From Russula earlei (lineage: Eukaryota > Basidiomycota > Agaricomycetes > Russulales > Russulaceae), in contig JAGFNK010000594.1 in the NCBI GenBank assembly GCA_025769875.1, positions 1-31,395 on the forward strand: a stretch of 31,395 nucleotides of DNA, read 5' to 3'. Positions 1-10,342 of the stretch are shown here, one piece after another. Made by a program: the position numbers and the translations under genes. Below the pieces are notes generated by a model. That model was not told the origin of the DNA. It saw only the letters and a program-made list of their open reading frames with translations, and did no database searches. The first letter of the stretch is position 1; every line of letters starts with the position of its first letter.

Positions 1-556
1 GCTTCTCTTGATGAGTAAGAGCTTTCATTGTCCACGTGTTTACTGCTTTAGTGCACGTGCAAGCACCTGATTCATTTCCTGTTAGTTAGTTTTAGGGCCG
101 GTCATTTGAGGACTTGTAGTTTGGTTAGGGAATAGTGTTATCTTATAAGGCCCTTATATAGTTCTATTAGGGTCCTTAGAGTCGACCCTAATACTTCTAT
201 TAAGGTCCTTAGTGTTGCCTTATAGTTCGTTCTATAGTTATTAGAGTTGGTCTAATAACGCGTTGTAGGGCCTTTGATACTAGGTTAGTACCTATTGTAG
301 AGTTCCTAGGGTCGTTCCAAAGGGTCCTTAGGAAGGCCCTAATGCTGTCTTTTGTTGCTAGTAGGGTTGCCTTTAAGTGGGGCTTGCTGTATGTCGATTG
401 TGCCGAGAATTGCTCGTGCAACTATGCACGCGCGATATTGTGGACACCTCTACTCACCCCTTTTGCTCGTGTGAACAGGGTGACACCATAGAGGCTGGGT
501 TTCCTCCTATAAGGAAGGGTCCTTCAAGGGCCCTCTCCGGAGAATGGTTCATGACA
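1..556 (-). mobile_element. LTR-1, partial copy cut by window edge
   Basis: This is the last ~556 bp (plus-strand sense) of the ~963-bp LTR-1 family, matching 1458-2013 and 8268-8823 closely and ending with the same ATGACA terminus. It interrupts the integrase coding of copia-A. The next five bases (acatc, 557-561) are the right half of the target duplication; the intact paralogous site near 8951 reads cttacatccaaag. The left half lies outside the window. Strand is inferred from the TATATAAG box seen on the minus strand of complete copies, so this piece is mostly U3. No coding potential. Confidence 0.88.
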
Positions 557-753
557 ACATCCAAAGACACGGAAATAGGAAACGTCCGGAACTTGTCCGT
601 CCGTCCAGACTGAGTGAGGAGTGTTCCACCGGAGAACGTGTGTAGGAGTGCGATTGTAGATATGGACTGCTGCGTCAGTAGCAAGCTCCCAGAAACCCAG
701 AGTAAGACCGGTGCCGTGTAGCATAGCGCGCATCTTGTCTTCGAGGGTCCAGT
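557..753 (-). pseudogene. copia-A integrase fragment (core end)
   Basis: Minus-strand reading gives a Ty1/copia integrase stretch following the catalytic Glu: LEDKMRAMLHGTGLTLGFW, then a run ending TPHSVWTDGQV and YFRVFGC. It is the direct continuation of the coding at 2549-4300 once the LTR-2 at 754-2548 and one copy of the ccagt duplication are removed. It matches copia-C at about 8950-9147 almost codon for codon. The downstream side is cut by the LTR-1 ending at 556, so reverse transcriptase and RNase H of this copy lie outside the window or are lost. Non-functional as it stands. Confidence 0.88.
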
Positions 754-2548
754 TGTCAAGACACGTACTGCTGATCACTAAGGACTCAGGAGCAGGTGGG
801 CAAGGGTCGGAACAGATGATACGCGGCGAAGGCGGCGTTGAACAGGAGGACGAGCCAAACGACGAGGAGGTACCAGATGGGGACTGGTAAGTGTTGCAAG
901 AGGCAGAGGCGAAGGCTGGAGGCCAGTGCAGCGAGGGGCTTTAGACAAGGCGGTCGTTGAAGAGTACCTTGAAGGCGAGGGAAGTCTTTAAACTGAGCGG
1001 TCGCAGGGGAGTACCCAGGAGTATGAGAGTATCACAAATGGACAGTCTGACTGTCAAGACTCACTGTTGAACTATCCAGTTCAAGAGCGAGGGATAAGCT
1101 CAAAGACGAGTCGGTAGACGTCCAAGACGGCGTGGGCAAGGAGTAGAGTCCAGAGTAGTAACAAATACCAGAGAGGTATTGTTACTGTGAGAGTAGAACA
1201 ATCACGCAGGGAAGAGGCCAGAGTGGTCACAAGGGGACGGTCCTTAAAGGAGTATCCCAGGGATGGAGAGTGCCGTAAACAAATGGACAGTCTGAGGACT
1301 GTCCGCTACTTTATTGAGCGCTTATATACTACAAGAGAACTGCTAAATAGGGAACAAGTCATAACCTTGTTATCAAGCACAATAGAGTGATGAGTAAGAA
1401 GTCGGAGGACGCTTACTGAGCATGCTCAGTCATGCTCAGTAAGCTGCTGAGTAAGAAGACTCTTCTTGATGAGTAAGAGTATCCACTGTCCACGTGTTTA
1501 CTACTTTTAGTGCACGTGTAAGCACCTGATTCATTTCCTGTTAGTTAGTTTAGGGCCGGTCATTTGAGGACTTGTAGTTTGGTTAGGGAATAGTGTCATC
1601 TTATAAGGCCCTTATATAGTTCTATTAGGGTCCTTAGAGTCGACCCTAATACTTCTATTAAGGTCCTTAGTATTGCCTTATAGTCGTTCTATAGTTATTA
1701 GAGTTGGTCTAATAACGCGTTGTAGGGCCTTGGATACTAGGTTAGTGCCTATTGTAGAGCTCCTAGGGTCGTTCCAAAGGGTCCTTAGGAAGGCCCTAAT
1801 ACTGTCTTTTGTTGCTAGAAGGGTTGCCTTTAAGTGGGGCTTGCTGTATGTCGATTGTGCCGAGAATCGCTCGCGCAACAATGCGCGCGCGATATTGTGG
1901 ACACCTCTACTCACCCCTTTTGCTCGTGTGAACAGGGTGACACCATAGAGACCAGGTTTCCTCCTATAAGGAAGGGTCCTTCAAGGGCTCTCTCCGGAGA
2001 ATGGTTCATGACACTGACGACTGCCATGCTTCATTGGGGCTTATATACAGTGTACAGGGTCGATTACAAAGCACTGGGACTATTCTAGACTCTTTGGTAC
2101 CATCCAATAGGACTACAGAGGCATAAACTTGCTTGTGTCAAGTTTTAGGCTTACTGAGCGCATTACTGATCATTGTGGAGCGATGACATCATTATGATGT
2201 CACTGTGGGGCGCTTAGTGAGCCTATGAGGTCACTGTGGAGTCGCTCAGTCAGCCATGATGTCATTGGAGCCTTGATGATGTCAGATGATTTATGCAACA
2301 GTTTCTAAGAGTTTGTGCCACTGTTTCGGGTCCATGGTGGCTGGGTGGCCATGTGGCTGCCACGCGATGATTACCCGATTAGGAAACCGGTGCCTGGTCG
2401 TGTTAGAGTGCCTTTGCAATAGCAATATCTTGTACCACAGGAGGGATAGCCCAGAAAATGGAAGGGAGTCGGCAATGCAAAGTGAGAGAGGTCTTTCTTG
2501 AGTAAAATAGGGCAATCCTTGGCCAGGACTTGGATTTGGTTTGTAACA
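754..2548 (-). mobile_element. LTR-2 solo LTR in copia-A, split by LTR-1
   Basis: Starts TGTCAAGACA and ends TTTGTAACA on the plus strand. It is flanked by a perfect 5-bp duplication ccagt (749-753 and 2549-2553). Without the nested LTR-1 (1052-2013) and its 5-bp duplication the element is ~828 bp, matching the 829-bp copy at 10343-11171. The minus-strand TATA box (TATATAAGCCCC, about 2038-2050) suggests transcription to the left. No internal region is present, so it is a solo LTR left by LTR-LTR recombination. Confidence 0.93.
1052..2013 (-). mobile_element. LTR-1 solo LTR nested inside LTR-2
   Basis: A complete 962-bp LTR-1, plus-strand termini TGTCAAGACTC and GGTTCATGACA, flanked by a perfect 5-bp duplication ctgac (1047-1051 and 2014-2018). 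The uninterrupted LTR-2 at about 10634-10645 gives the empty site gtctgacgactgcc, proving the order: LTR-2 entered copia-A first, LTR-1 entered LTR-2 later. On the minus strand it carries a TATATAAG box (about 1321-1328) followed 35 nt later by AGACTGTCCA, the putative transcript start and self-primer. Confidence 0.95.
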
Positions 2549-4300
2549 CCAGTTCCATCTCTCCGCTACGCCATTCTGCTGTGGTGACCCTGGCATTGTC
2601 AATCTATGCTCAATTCCCTTTTGATCTAAGACCGATCTGAGGGTACCGGACAAGTACTCCCCTCCGCGATCTGAGTGTAGTGCTTTGATCTTATCGTTGG
2701 TCTGGTTTTCTGACCACGCGAGATATTTTTTGAACGCATCAGCACACTGATCTTTACTTTTGAGGAAGTACACTACCCCATAACGGGAGTAGTTGTCGAT
2801 AAATGTTGCCCAATAAGTTGCACCTCGGATCGACTGGGTCTGCATCGGACCGGCTAAGTCAGTATGCACGATCTGTAGACGCCGATCCGATCGCTTACGC
2901 GAATCCAGGAAAGGAAGTCGCGTCTGTTTGCCGAGTTCACACCTGGGGCAAGGTGACTGATCGCGATCCGCTGAACTAAGCGAGATTCCCTTGACGGAAT
3001 GAGCGTATTTGATTAGCGCGCGTGAGGACATATGTCCCATGCGCTGATGCCAGATGTTAAGCGGTAGCACCCCCGCCTGCGCGTGTAGGGCCGGAGATGA
3101 AAAATCAATATAGAATAGGTTATTCTCCAGGTATCCTTGCGCGACTGTCCGATCTTTGTAGTAGATTTGGCACGCGTTCTGGGTAAAAGTGATATGTCCC
3201 CCCCTTCGGAGCAACGCGCTGACTGAGAAGTAGCGCGTGTCGGCTTCTGGAACATGCATGACATCGGTGAGGGTTAATGGAAACTTCCCAATGCCTCCAG
3301 GCGGTAGGACGGATACAGATCCGGTCCCAATCTGCTTGATGATAGCGTGACCACCGAGGTTAACTGATCCGGTGGCCGGAGCGTAAGTGATGAAGTCGGT
3401 CCGGAACGGACTGATGTGATGGGTGGCTCCTGAGTCAATCATCCAGCGTGATCTAGTCGCCGAGTAAAGGGAAATGCGAATGTCATTTTCATCATCCGAG
3501 ATCTCCGTAATTGTAGCAGTAGTCTCTACTATGTGCGCGTTGACCTTTCTGTTAGTGTCCGCACCAGACTCCCTCTTTTTCTGCGCCTTCTCCTCCTCAT
3601 CCTTTTTCTTCTTCCGGCACTCAGGACTCTTGTGACCAGCTTTGTTGCAATAATAACATTTTATTTTGTTTTTATCACTCTGTTTCTTGACCGGAGCAAT
3701 TTTGTTAAGGGAAGCGGAGGAGCCGGCCCGACGACTCTCTTCATTGAGAATGTGTTCCTGAATGGCTTTTGGGGAAAGCTTGTTTGGAAGATTAGAGCCG
3801 AGGATAGCTTGCGTAAGACCAGAGTAAGAGCTGGGAAGTGACTGAATTAGAGTGAGACTGAATTGGAGATCGGTGACGGGCATGTCATTGTTCTGAAGGT
3901 TGATCCTAGTATCATTCAATTTCTGTAGTTGTGGGAACATCGGGCTGGTGTCATCTAGATCAAAACGCGTGAAGGCGGTCCAAGAGTTATGTAGGGACAT
4001 AGATCCAACGCTGATGCAAGTAGTCTTAAGTTGTTCCCACTTGAGTTTACAGGTGTCGAACTTGGTGTTATCGCTTATCTCTGCGTATATATCTTTCTGG
4101 AGATGGAGCTGGAAGACGCCTAACAGTATGTCTTCTTCAACGTCCCAATTGCTATCTCCAGAGGGTTTTGTATCGATAAGATGACGCCAGAAACCATTCA
4201 TTCGGGTAATGGCCTCGAAGCAAAATGACCAAGTAGTCCAATTTGATGAATCTAAGATCTCCAGGGGCATTCCCGAGGGGATAGTGAATGTGGGTGCCAT
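2549..4300 (-). pseudogene. copia-A gag-protease-integrase polyprotein, 3'-interrupted
   Basis: Minus strand from ATG at 4298-4300 to the ccagt site, where LTR-2 interrupts it; about 580 codons without a stop. Order of domains: gag of the UBN2/copia type (SNWTTWSFCFEAI near the N-terminus); CCHC zinc knuckle CYYCNKAGHKSPEC; aspartic protease WMIDSGATHHI; GAG-pre-integrase zinc module WHQRMGH with CPRCELGKQTRLPF; integrase core with Asp in HTDLAGPM, Asp in HSDRGGEYLS and Glu in PQQNGVAERWNW. Gag packages the RNA, protease matures the polyprotein, and integrase inserts the cDNA. Unlike copia-C this stretch has no nonsense codon. Coding resumes at 753 down to 557 beyond the LTR-2. Broken by insertion only, as far as visible. 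Confidence 0.93.
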
Positions 4301-4822
4301 ATGATGTAATGAGGTGAATTGCCAATCCGGACCAGCGGAGCAATTGTAGCCGGATCAATTAGAGATCAAATCAGTATCTTTGATGCGTGATGTAACTGCG
4401 CGCGCATCAATCCTTTGGTTCCAGGGGCCAAGGGAGTAAGATGTCGTCTGATAACAGAGGTTTGTGGGGAAGGGAGGTGTTATAGGAATAAACGTGTGTG
4501 GTGATCTCTGTGGATTTTAGATACGGGCAGGGCCCATAACCTGTTGAAAATAGACGCAGTATGTGTGATTAGATAGCAGCAGATGATAAGATCGCAGGCA
4601 GATCTATCAGACAATAGTTCAGTTTGGTTGACACAAAACTGATATAAATAATGTACCTATCAGACAATAGCTACAACGCGTTGTTAGTACTGTGAGATAA
4701 AATGTCATAGTGTAAATACTCACTTCAGTTTGGTTGACACAAAACTGAAGTGATCTACGTACTTTGTGGCGTTCTTAAGTACCTGAGACTGCCACTAGAT
4801 GCAGTACAGTTAACTACCATCA
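4301..4822 (-). other. copia-A 5' leader with repeated stem-loop
   Basis: A 522-bp untranslated leader between the 5' LTR and the gag ATG, equal in length to that of copia-C (11725-12246). No ORF of note. It contains a near-perfect inverted repeat at 4721-4752 (CACTTCAGTTT ... AAAACTGAAGTG, about 9-nt loop) and a shorter version around 4618-4645 with the same core ttggttgacac. Next to the LTR, the minus strand reads TGATGGTAGTTAACTG, the expected place of a tRNA primer-binding site starting TGG. Packaging or dimerisation roles for the hairpins are inference. Confidence 0.7.
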
Positions 4823-5021
4823 CGGATCACTAAGTAAGTCCGAGGATCAGTTGTAAGTAGCTACCGATTGTTCTAAATCACTCTATCAATGTAACTAACG
4901 CGTGCTGCAGCATATGAGCTGAGCCGGTGATGCCCGGTCCAGGTGATCCGATGCATCAGCACATCTGAGTTGTGATCACATCACAACACACCTGAGACTC
5001 TGGGCAGTGCAGATCTCAACA
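4823..5021 (-). mobile_element. 5' LTR of copia-A (199 bp)
   Basis: A 199-bp block matching the two LTRs of copia-C (5031-5229 and 12247-12445), ending gatctcaaca on the plus strand (TGTTGAGATC on the element strand). It keeps more CpG sites than either copia-C LTR, for example cccgg, gatccga and aacgcg. The outer left base reads CGG where copia-C has TGG, so the exact boundary against the leader is uncertain by a few bases. Confidence 0.85.
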
Positions 5022-5030
5022 CAACCATCA

Positions 5031-5229
5031 TGGATCACTAAGTAAGTCCGAGGATCAGTTGTAAGTAGCTACCGATTGTCCTAAATCACTCTATCAATGT
5101 AACTAATGTGTGCTGCAGTGTATGAGCTGAGCTGGTGATGCCCAGTCTGGGTGATCCAATGCGTCAACACATCCAAGTTGTGATCATATCACAATGCACC
5201 TGAGACTCTGAGCAGTGCAGATCTCAACA
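5031..5229 (-). mobile_element. 3' LTR of copia-C
   Basis: 199 bp, termini TGGATCAC and CTCAACA on the plus strand, immediately next to the polypurine tract at 5230-5237. Paired with 12247-12445. It lies 9 bp from the 5' LTR of copia-A. Confidence 0.9.
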
Positions 5230-5262
5230 TCCCCCCATGATTAAGACAGTCGGTAGATTAGA

Positions 5263-6421
5263 TCAATTAAGACCCAACCCATTGATGAAGGTCTGAAGCA
5301 GCATGTGAGCATGTGGCTTGGTGAGACCATCTGCAAGCATCTCTCCTGTGGGAGTATGAATAAGTGTGATCAGTTTGTCCTTAATGTATTGGTGGATGGC
5401 ATGATGCTTGATAGGGATATGCTTCGACTGTCTTCTGGTGACTGGGTTGAGTGCAAGGTCAACAGCGCCTTTGTTATCACCATGAAGTGGAATTGGATCG
5501 GAGATCTGATAGCCAATCTCAGAGAAGAAGCTCTGATACCATGTGGCTTGATTAGCTGCATTGGCTAAGGCCATATATTCAGCTTGAGTGGTACTTTGGG
5601 CAACAGTCTTCTGTTTGTGTGAGGTCCAGGAGATCACAGCACTGGAGAGTAGGAAGACATAGCCCAAGGTGGAACAGTAGTCATCTGCATTGTCTCTGAG
5701 GCTAGAGTCAGAGTACCCATGTAATCCAGTATCGCATGCACCATCATAACACAGCTTTAGATCTGAAGTGCTATTAAGATAAGATAGTATGTATTTGGCA
5801 AGGCATAGATGATGCAATGAGGGATTGGATGAGTATTGGGCGAGTCGAGAGACTGCAAATGATATATCTGGTCATGTCCCAATCTGCACATAGAGAAGGC
5901 TGCCAATGATGCATTGGAAATACTTTATTTCATCAGGCGTTGCCTCCCTGGAGTGCTTGACCAAGTGGACATCTGCCCCGGAGGGCAGCAGAGTGCGGAC
6001 CAGATTGGAATCTGCCATCCTGAGGCGATTGACAATCTCCAAGATGTACCTGGATTGATCAATGTCTAGACACTTAGCTGAGTGATCATGTGTAACACGA
6101 ATCCCAAGATAGGAGTTGATCTCGCCTAGATCAGTCATTTCATAGCACATGGACAATGAATTCTTAATGTCTGCAATCAGTGAGAGTGAATCGCCTAAGA
6201 TGGTGACATCATCAACATAAAGGATAATGATTATGGTTCCCCCTGCATCTTGGTGATGATAAACCCCAGCATCTGAGTGCATGTGCGTGAAGCCGAGCCC
6301 AGTGAGAACTCCATGAAACTGCAAGTTCCATGCGTGCGAGGCTTGTTTGAGGCCATAGAGGGCCTTCTTTAACCAACAGACTTTGTCTTTTTGGTCTGGA
6401 GTGATGAAACCTTGTAGTTGC
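5263..6421 (-). pseudogene. copia-C reverse transcriptase (C-terminal half) and RNase H
   Basis: Minus-strand continuation of the RT cut by LTR-3: QGFITPDQKDKVCWLKKALY, YGLKQASHAWN, then the catalytic motif LYVDDVTI, then the RNase H domain with GYSDSSLRDN, STTQAEYMAL, GDNKGAVDLALNPV and KHIPIKHHAI, ending GLGLN and a stop, 34 bp before the 3' LTR. Acidic RNase H residues and the final His appear present. One in-frame stop replaces Arg in IGT(stop)PDISFAV near 5872-5876, an ACA-TGA-CCA context consistent with CGA turning into TGA. The enzyme would copy element RNA into cDNA; here it cannot be made intact. Confidence 0.92.
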
Positions 6422-7028
6422 TGTTATGATTTACCCCCTTGTTGGTTCGTCCATAATCCCTTCCCATCATTGCCCCTTTTATTATCTCCATTTCCGTGGT
6501 TACCGTTTTATCCCTTGATGGTGATCCCTTATTGTGTTTCATCTATTGTGTTTCACTTATTATGTTTCATCTATTGTTGAGCTACTTTTGCTATTGATCT
6601 GCCTTTTCACTTATTGTTCTGCTTATAGTACTGTACAGCCTCGCTACATACAGTATTTAAGCGCCTGTAAAAGCTGGGGAATGCCCCAAGCTTAGCTTTG
6701 TCCCATTTCCTGTCGCATCCCTTGCCCTGTATACTCTCTCAATCACAACTTGCTTGTGCTGGCCTACACTCTGCTTGACCTGAGCACACCTCAAGGAACC
6801 CTTGTGTTCCTCTTCTTCCTCTGCCTCTCTCTCATCATCCTCCTCTTCTGTGAAACCAGGAGATCGACTCTGTCTGCGGACTGAGTCATTGTCTGACTCA
6901 GCCTTGAGACGCTAAACCATTGAACCGGTCTCCTTGAGCCGGCCCCACTGAACCCTTGAACCAAGTCACAGGGACTTGGCCCCACTGAACCTTGAGCTAA
7001 CGCTCTTACGGCCCGCGACGCTGTTACA
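6422..7028 (+). mobile_element. LTR-3 solo LTR (607 bp) in copia-C RT
   Basis: Begins TGTTATGATT, ends GCTGTTACA, flanked by a perfect 5-bp duplication gttgc (6417-6421 and 7029-7033). Removing it restores ...EEIYMEQL-QGFITPDQ of the RT reading frame exactly. A TATA-like tatttaag box near 6654 is followed 34 nt later by AAGCTTAGCTTTG, the same geometry as the self-primed gypsy LTRs here, so the plus strand is the likely sense. A second copy lies at 12901-13503. ORFs inside it are not coding. Confidence 0.93.
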
Positions 7029-7860
7029 GTTGCTCCATGTAGATCTCTTCCTCCAGTGTGCCATTAAGGAACGCCGACTTGACGTCCATTTGATGTATCT
7101 CCCAATCCTCTAGTGTGGCCAATGCTAGGAGCAGTCTCAAAGACTCAAATCTGGCAACTGGTGAGAAAGTTTCATCATAATCAATCCCCTCCACTTGGGT
7201 GAACCCCTTTGTGACTAAACATGCACGAAATCTACCATCAGATTTGCATGCAAACACCCATCGAGATTGCACAGCCTTATGGCCCGGTGGCAGATCTACA
7301 AGCTCCCAGGTACCATTCTTAGTGAGTGCATCAATTTCATATTGACACGCGGCTCTCCATTGATTGGCAGAGTCCGAGGACATCGCTTCCCGAAATGTAG
7401 CTGGAGTGATCACCCCTGCCATTGCTAATAGTGCCATATGTGATAGGCACCCCCCCACATTTGCATTAGAAGTGAGGAATCTAGGATTAGGATGTGGATT
7501 AGGCTGAAGACGCCTAGGTGAGGGCAGATGCAGTGGACCAAAGGATGGTCCTGGCAATGCTGAGTGAGGCTGGCGCAAGCAGACTTGGTGCACAGGCTGA
7601 ACATGGCATGGCGGAGTATGTGGAACAGGCTGAGTGGGAGGGGTAAGGTAAAGTGAATTAGGTGTATTGGGATCTAGTGGGGTTTCCGGAGGTGCAGGAC
7701 TAAGTCCGCAGCCATCCAGTTCATTTGTAAGTGGGGTAGTGAAAGAAACCGGTCCCATGAAGACCAAGGGTTGTGCAGGAGGAGGAATGTCAGTAAGTTC
7801 TCCCCTAGCAGGCAGTATGTGCTCATTGAAAGTGACATCACACGATAAGAACAGCTTTTG
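7029..7860 (-). pseudogene. copia-C integrase tail and reverse transcriptase (N-terminal half)
   Basis: Open minus-strand reading between two solo LTRs. It starts KLFLSCDVTFNEH (the usual copia motif after the integrase core), passes a Pro-rich linker, then RVT_2: ANQWRAACQYEIDALTKNGT, CLVTKGFTQVEGIDYDETFS, PVARFESLRLLLALA and HQMDVKSAFLNG, which carries the first catalytic Asp. No stop codon inside. It joins upstream to ...GYRLWNQSTR across the LTR-1 and downstream to QGFITPDQ across LTR-3. Confidence 0.92.
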
Positions 7861-8823
7861 TGTCAAGACTCACTGTTGAACAATCCAGTTCAAGAGCAAG
7901 GGGTTAGTTCAGAGACGAGTCGATAGACGTCTAGGATGGCGTGGGCTAGAAGCAGAGTCCAGAGTAGTAACAAATACCAGAGAGGTATTGTTACTGTGAG
8001 AGTCGAGCAGTCATGCAGAGAGGAGGCCAGGATAGTCACAAGGGGATGATCCTTAAAGGAGTATCCCAGGGATGGAGAGTGCCGTAAACAAATGGACTGT
8101 CTGAGGACTGTCTGCTACTTTATTGAGCGCTTATATACTACAAGAGAACTGCTAAATAGGGAACAAGTCATAACCTTGTTATCAAGCACAATAGAGTGAT
8201 GAGTAAGAAGTTGGAGTGTGCTTACTGAGCATGCTCAGTCATGCTCAGTAAGCTGCTGAGTAAGAAGGCTTCTCTTGATGAGTAAGAGCCTTCACTGTCC
8301 ACATGTTCACTGCTTTAGTACACATGTGAGCACCTGATTCATTTTCTGTCAGTTAGTTTAGGGCCGGTCATTTGAGGACTTGTAGTTTGGTTCAGGGAAT
8401 AGTGTTATCTTATAAGGCCCTTATATAGTTCTATTAGGGTCCTTAGAGTCGACCCTAATACTTCTATTAAGGTCCTTAGTATTGCCTTATAGTTTGTTCT
8501 ATAGTTATTAGAGTTGGTCTAATAACGCGTTGTAGGGTCTTTGATACTAGGTTAGTGCCTATTGTAGAGCACCTAGAGTCATTCTAAAGGGTCCCTAGGA
8601 AGGCCCTAATACTGTCCTTTATTGCTAGAAGGGTTGCCCTTAAGTGGGGCTTGTTGTATGTCGATTGTGCTGAGAATTGCTCGCGCGACAATGTGCGCAC
8701 AATATTGTGGACACCTCTACTCACCCCTTTTGCTCGTGTGAACAGGGTGACACCATAGAGGCTGGGTTTCCTCCTATAAGGAAGGGTCCTTCAAGGGCCC
8801 TCTCCGGAGAATGGTTCATGACA
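7861..8823 (-). mobile_element. LTR-1 solo LTR (963 bp) in copia-C
   Basis: Complete LTR-1 with termini TGTCAAGACTC and TTCATGACA. Target duplication ttttg (7856-7860) versus tttcg (8824-8828): one CG-to-TG change, otherwise a 5-bp duplication. Excision restores WNQSTR-KLFLSC in frame. Upstream of the minus-strand TATA box are three TGAGTAAG motifs (8200-8207, 8257-8264, 8279-8286) and a 16-bp palindrome ACTGAGCATGCTCAGT (8224-8239). Confidence 0.93.
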
Positions 8824-10342
8824 TTTCGGGTGGATTGATTCCAGAGTCGGTAACCCTTAGATCCAGACTTGTACCCAATGAAAATCATCTTGACTGATCT
8901 CGGATTGAGCTTCTTCCATTTGTTAGCAGGCATGTGTACATACGCCTTACATCCAAAGACGCGGAAATAGAAAATGTCCAGAACTTGTCCATCCATCCAG
9001 ACTGAGTGAGGTGTGTTCCAACAGAGAATGCATGTAGGAGTGCAATTGTAGATATGGACTGCTGCATCAGTAGCAAGCTCCCAGAACCCCAGAGTAAGAC
9101 CGGTGCCATGTAGCATAGCGCACATCTTGTCTTCGAGGGTCCAGTTCCATCTCTCCACTATGCCATTCTGCTGTGGTGACCCTGGCATTGTCAATCTATG
9201 CTCAATTCCCTTTTGATCTAAGACTGATCTGAGGGCACCGGACAAGTACTCCCCTCTGCAATCCGAGTGTAGTGCTTTGATCTTATCATTGGTCTGGTTT
9301 TCTGACCATGCGAGATACTTTTTAAACACATCAGCACACTGATCTTTAGTTTTGAGGAAGTACACTACCCCATAATGGGAGTGGTTGTTGATAAACATCG
9401 CCCAATAAGTTGCACATCAGATAGACCGGGTCTGCATCAGACCAGCTAAGTCAGTATGCATGATCTATAGACGCCAATCTGATCACTTAGGCAAAGCCAG
9501 GAAAGGAAGTCACGTCTGTTTGCTGAGTTCACACCCGGGGCAAGGTGACTGATCATGATCCACTGAACTAAGCAAGATTCCCTTGATGGAATGAGCATAT
9601 TTGATTAGCACGCATGAGAACATATGTCCCATGTGCTGATGCCAGATGTTGAGCGGTAGCACCCCCACTTGCATGTGTAGGGCCAGAGATGAGAAGTCAA
9701 TATAGAATGGGTTATTCTCCAGGTATCCTTGCGCGACTTTCTGATCTTTGTAGTAGATTTGGCATCCATTCTGAGTAAAAGTGATATGTCCCCCCCTCCA
9801 GAGCAACGCATTGACTGAGAAGTAACATGCATCGGCTTCTGGAACATGCATGACATTGGTGAGGGTTAATGGAAACTTCCCAATTCCTCCAGATGGTAGG
9901 ATGGATACAGATCTGGTCCCAATCTGCTTGATGATTGTGTGACCTCCGAGGTTAACTGATCCAGTGGCTGGAGCATAGGTGATGAAGTCGGTCCAGAACA
10001 TACTGATGTGATGGGTAGCTCCTGAGTCAATCATCCAGTGTGATCTAGTTGCCAAGTAAAGGGAAATGCAAATGTCATTTTCATCATCCAAGATCTCCAT
10101 AATAGTAGCAGTAGTCTCTACTATGTGTGCGTTGACCTTTCTGTTAGTGCTACACCAGACTCTCTCTCTTTCTTTGCCTTCTCCTCCTCATCCCTTTTCT
10201 TCTTCTGGCACTCAGGACTCTTGTGACCAGCTTTCTTGCAACAATAACACTTTATTTTGTTCTTATTGTCCTGTTTCTTGACCGGAACAACCTTGTTAAG
10301 GGAAGCGGAGGAGCCAGCCCGACAACTCTCTTCATTGAGAAT
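8824..10342 (-). pseudogene. copia-C gag C-terminus, protease and integrase
   Basis: Minus-strand decayed copy of the copia-A coding: knuckle CYCCKKAGHKSPEC, then a 1-nt deletion near 10147-10152 (copia-A has one base more), protease WMIDSGATHHI, the zinc module CPGCELSKQT, then several stops where copia-A has Arg or Gln (for example KQT(stop)LPF versus KQTRLPF, and PK(stop)SDWRL versus RKRSDRRL). The integrase keeps HTDLAG, a damaged HSDCRGEYLS (Gly lost to Arg/Cys context) and VERWNW with the catalytic Glu, and runs to GYKSGSKGYRLWNQSTR at the LTR-1 junction. Not translatable as a unit. Confidence 0.92.

Noticed and set aside
2286..2501. 71-codon frame present twice (also 10909-11124)
   Set aside because: Repeated only because both lie in LTR-2; the codons are not conserved as protein and the inferred transcription is on the other strand.
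3533..4184. Plus-strand frames of about 100 codons across copia-A gag
   Set aside because: Antisense shadows of the gag coding strand.
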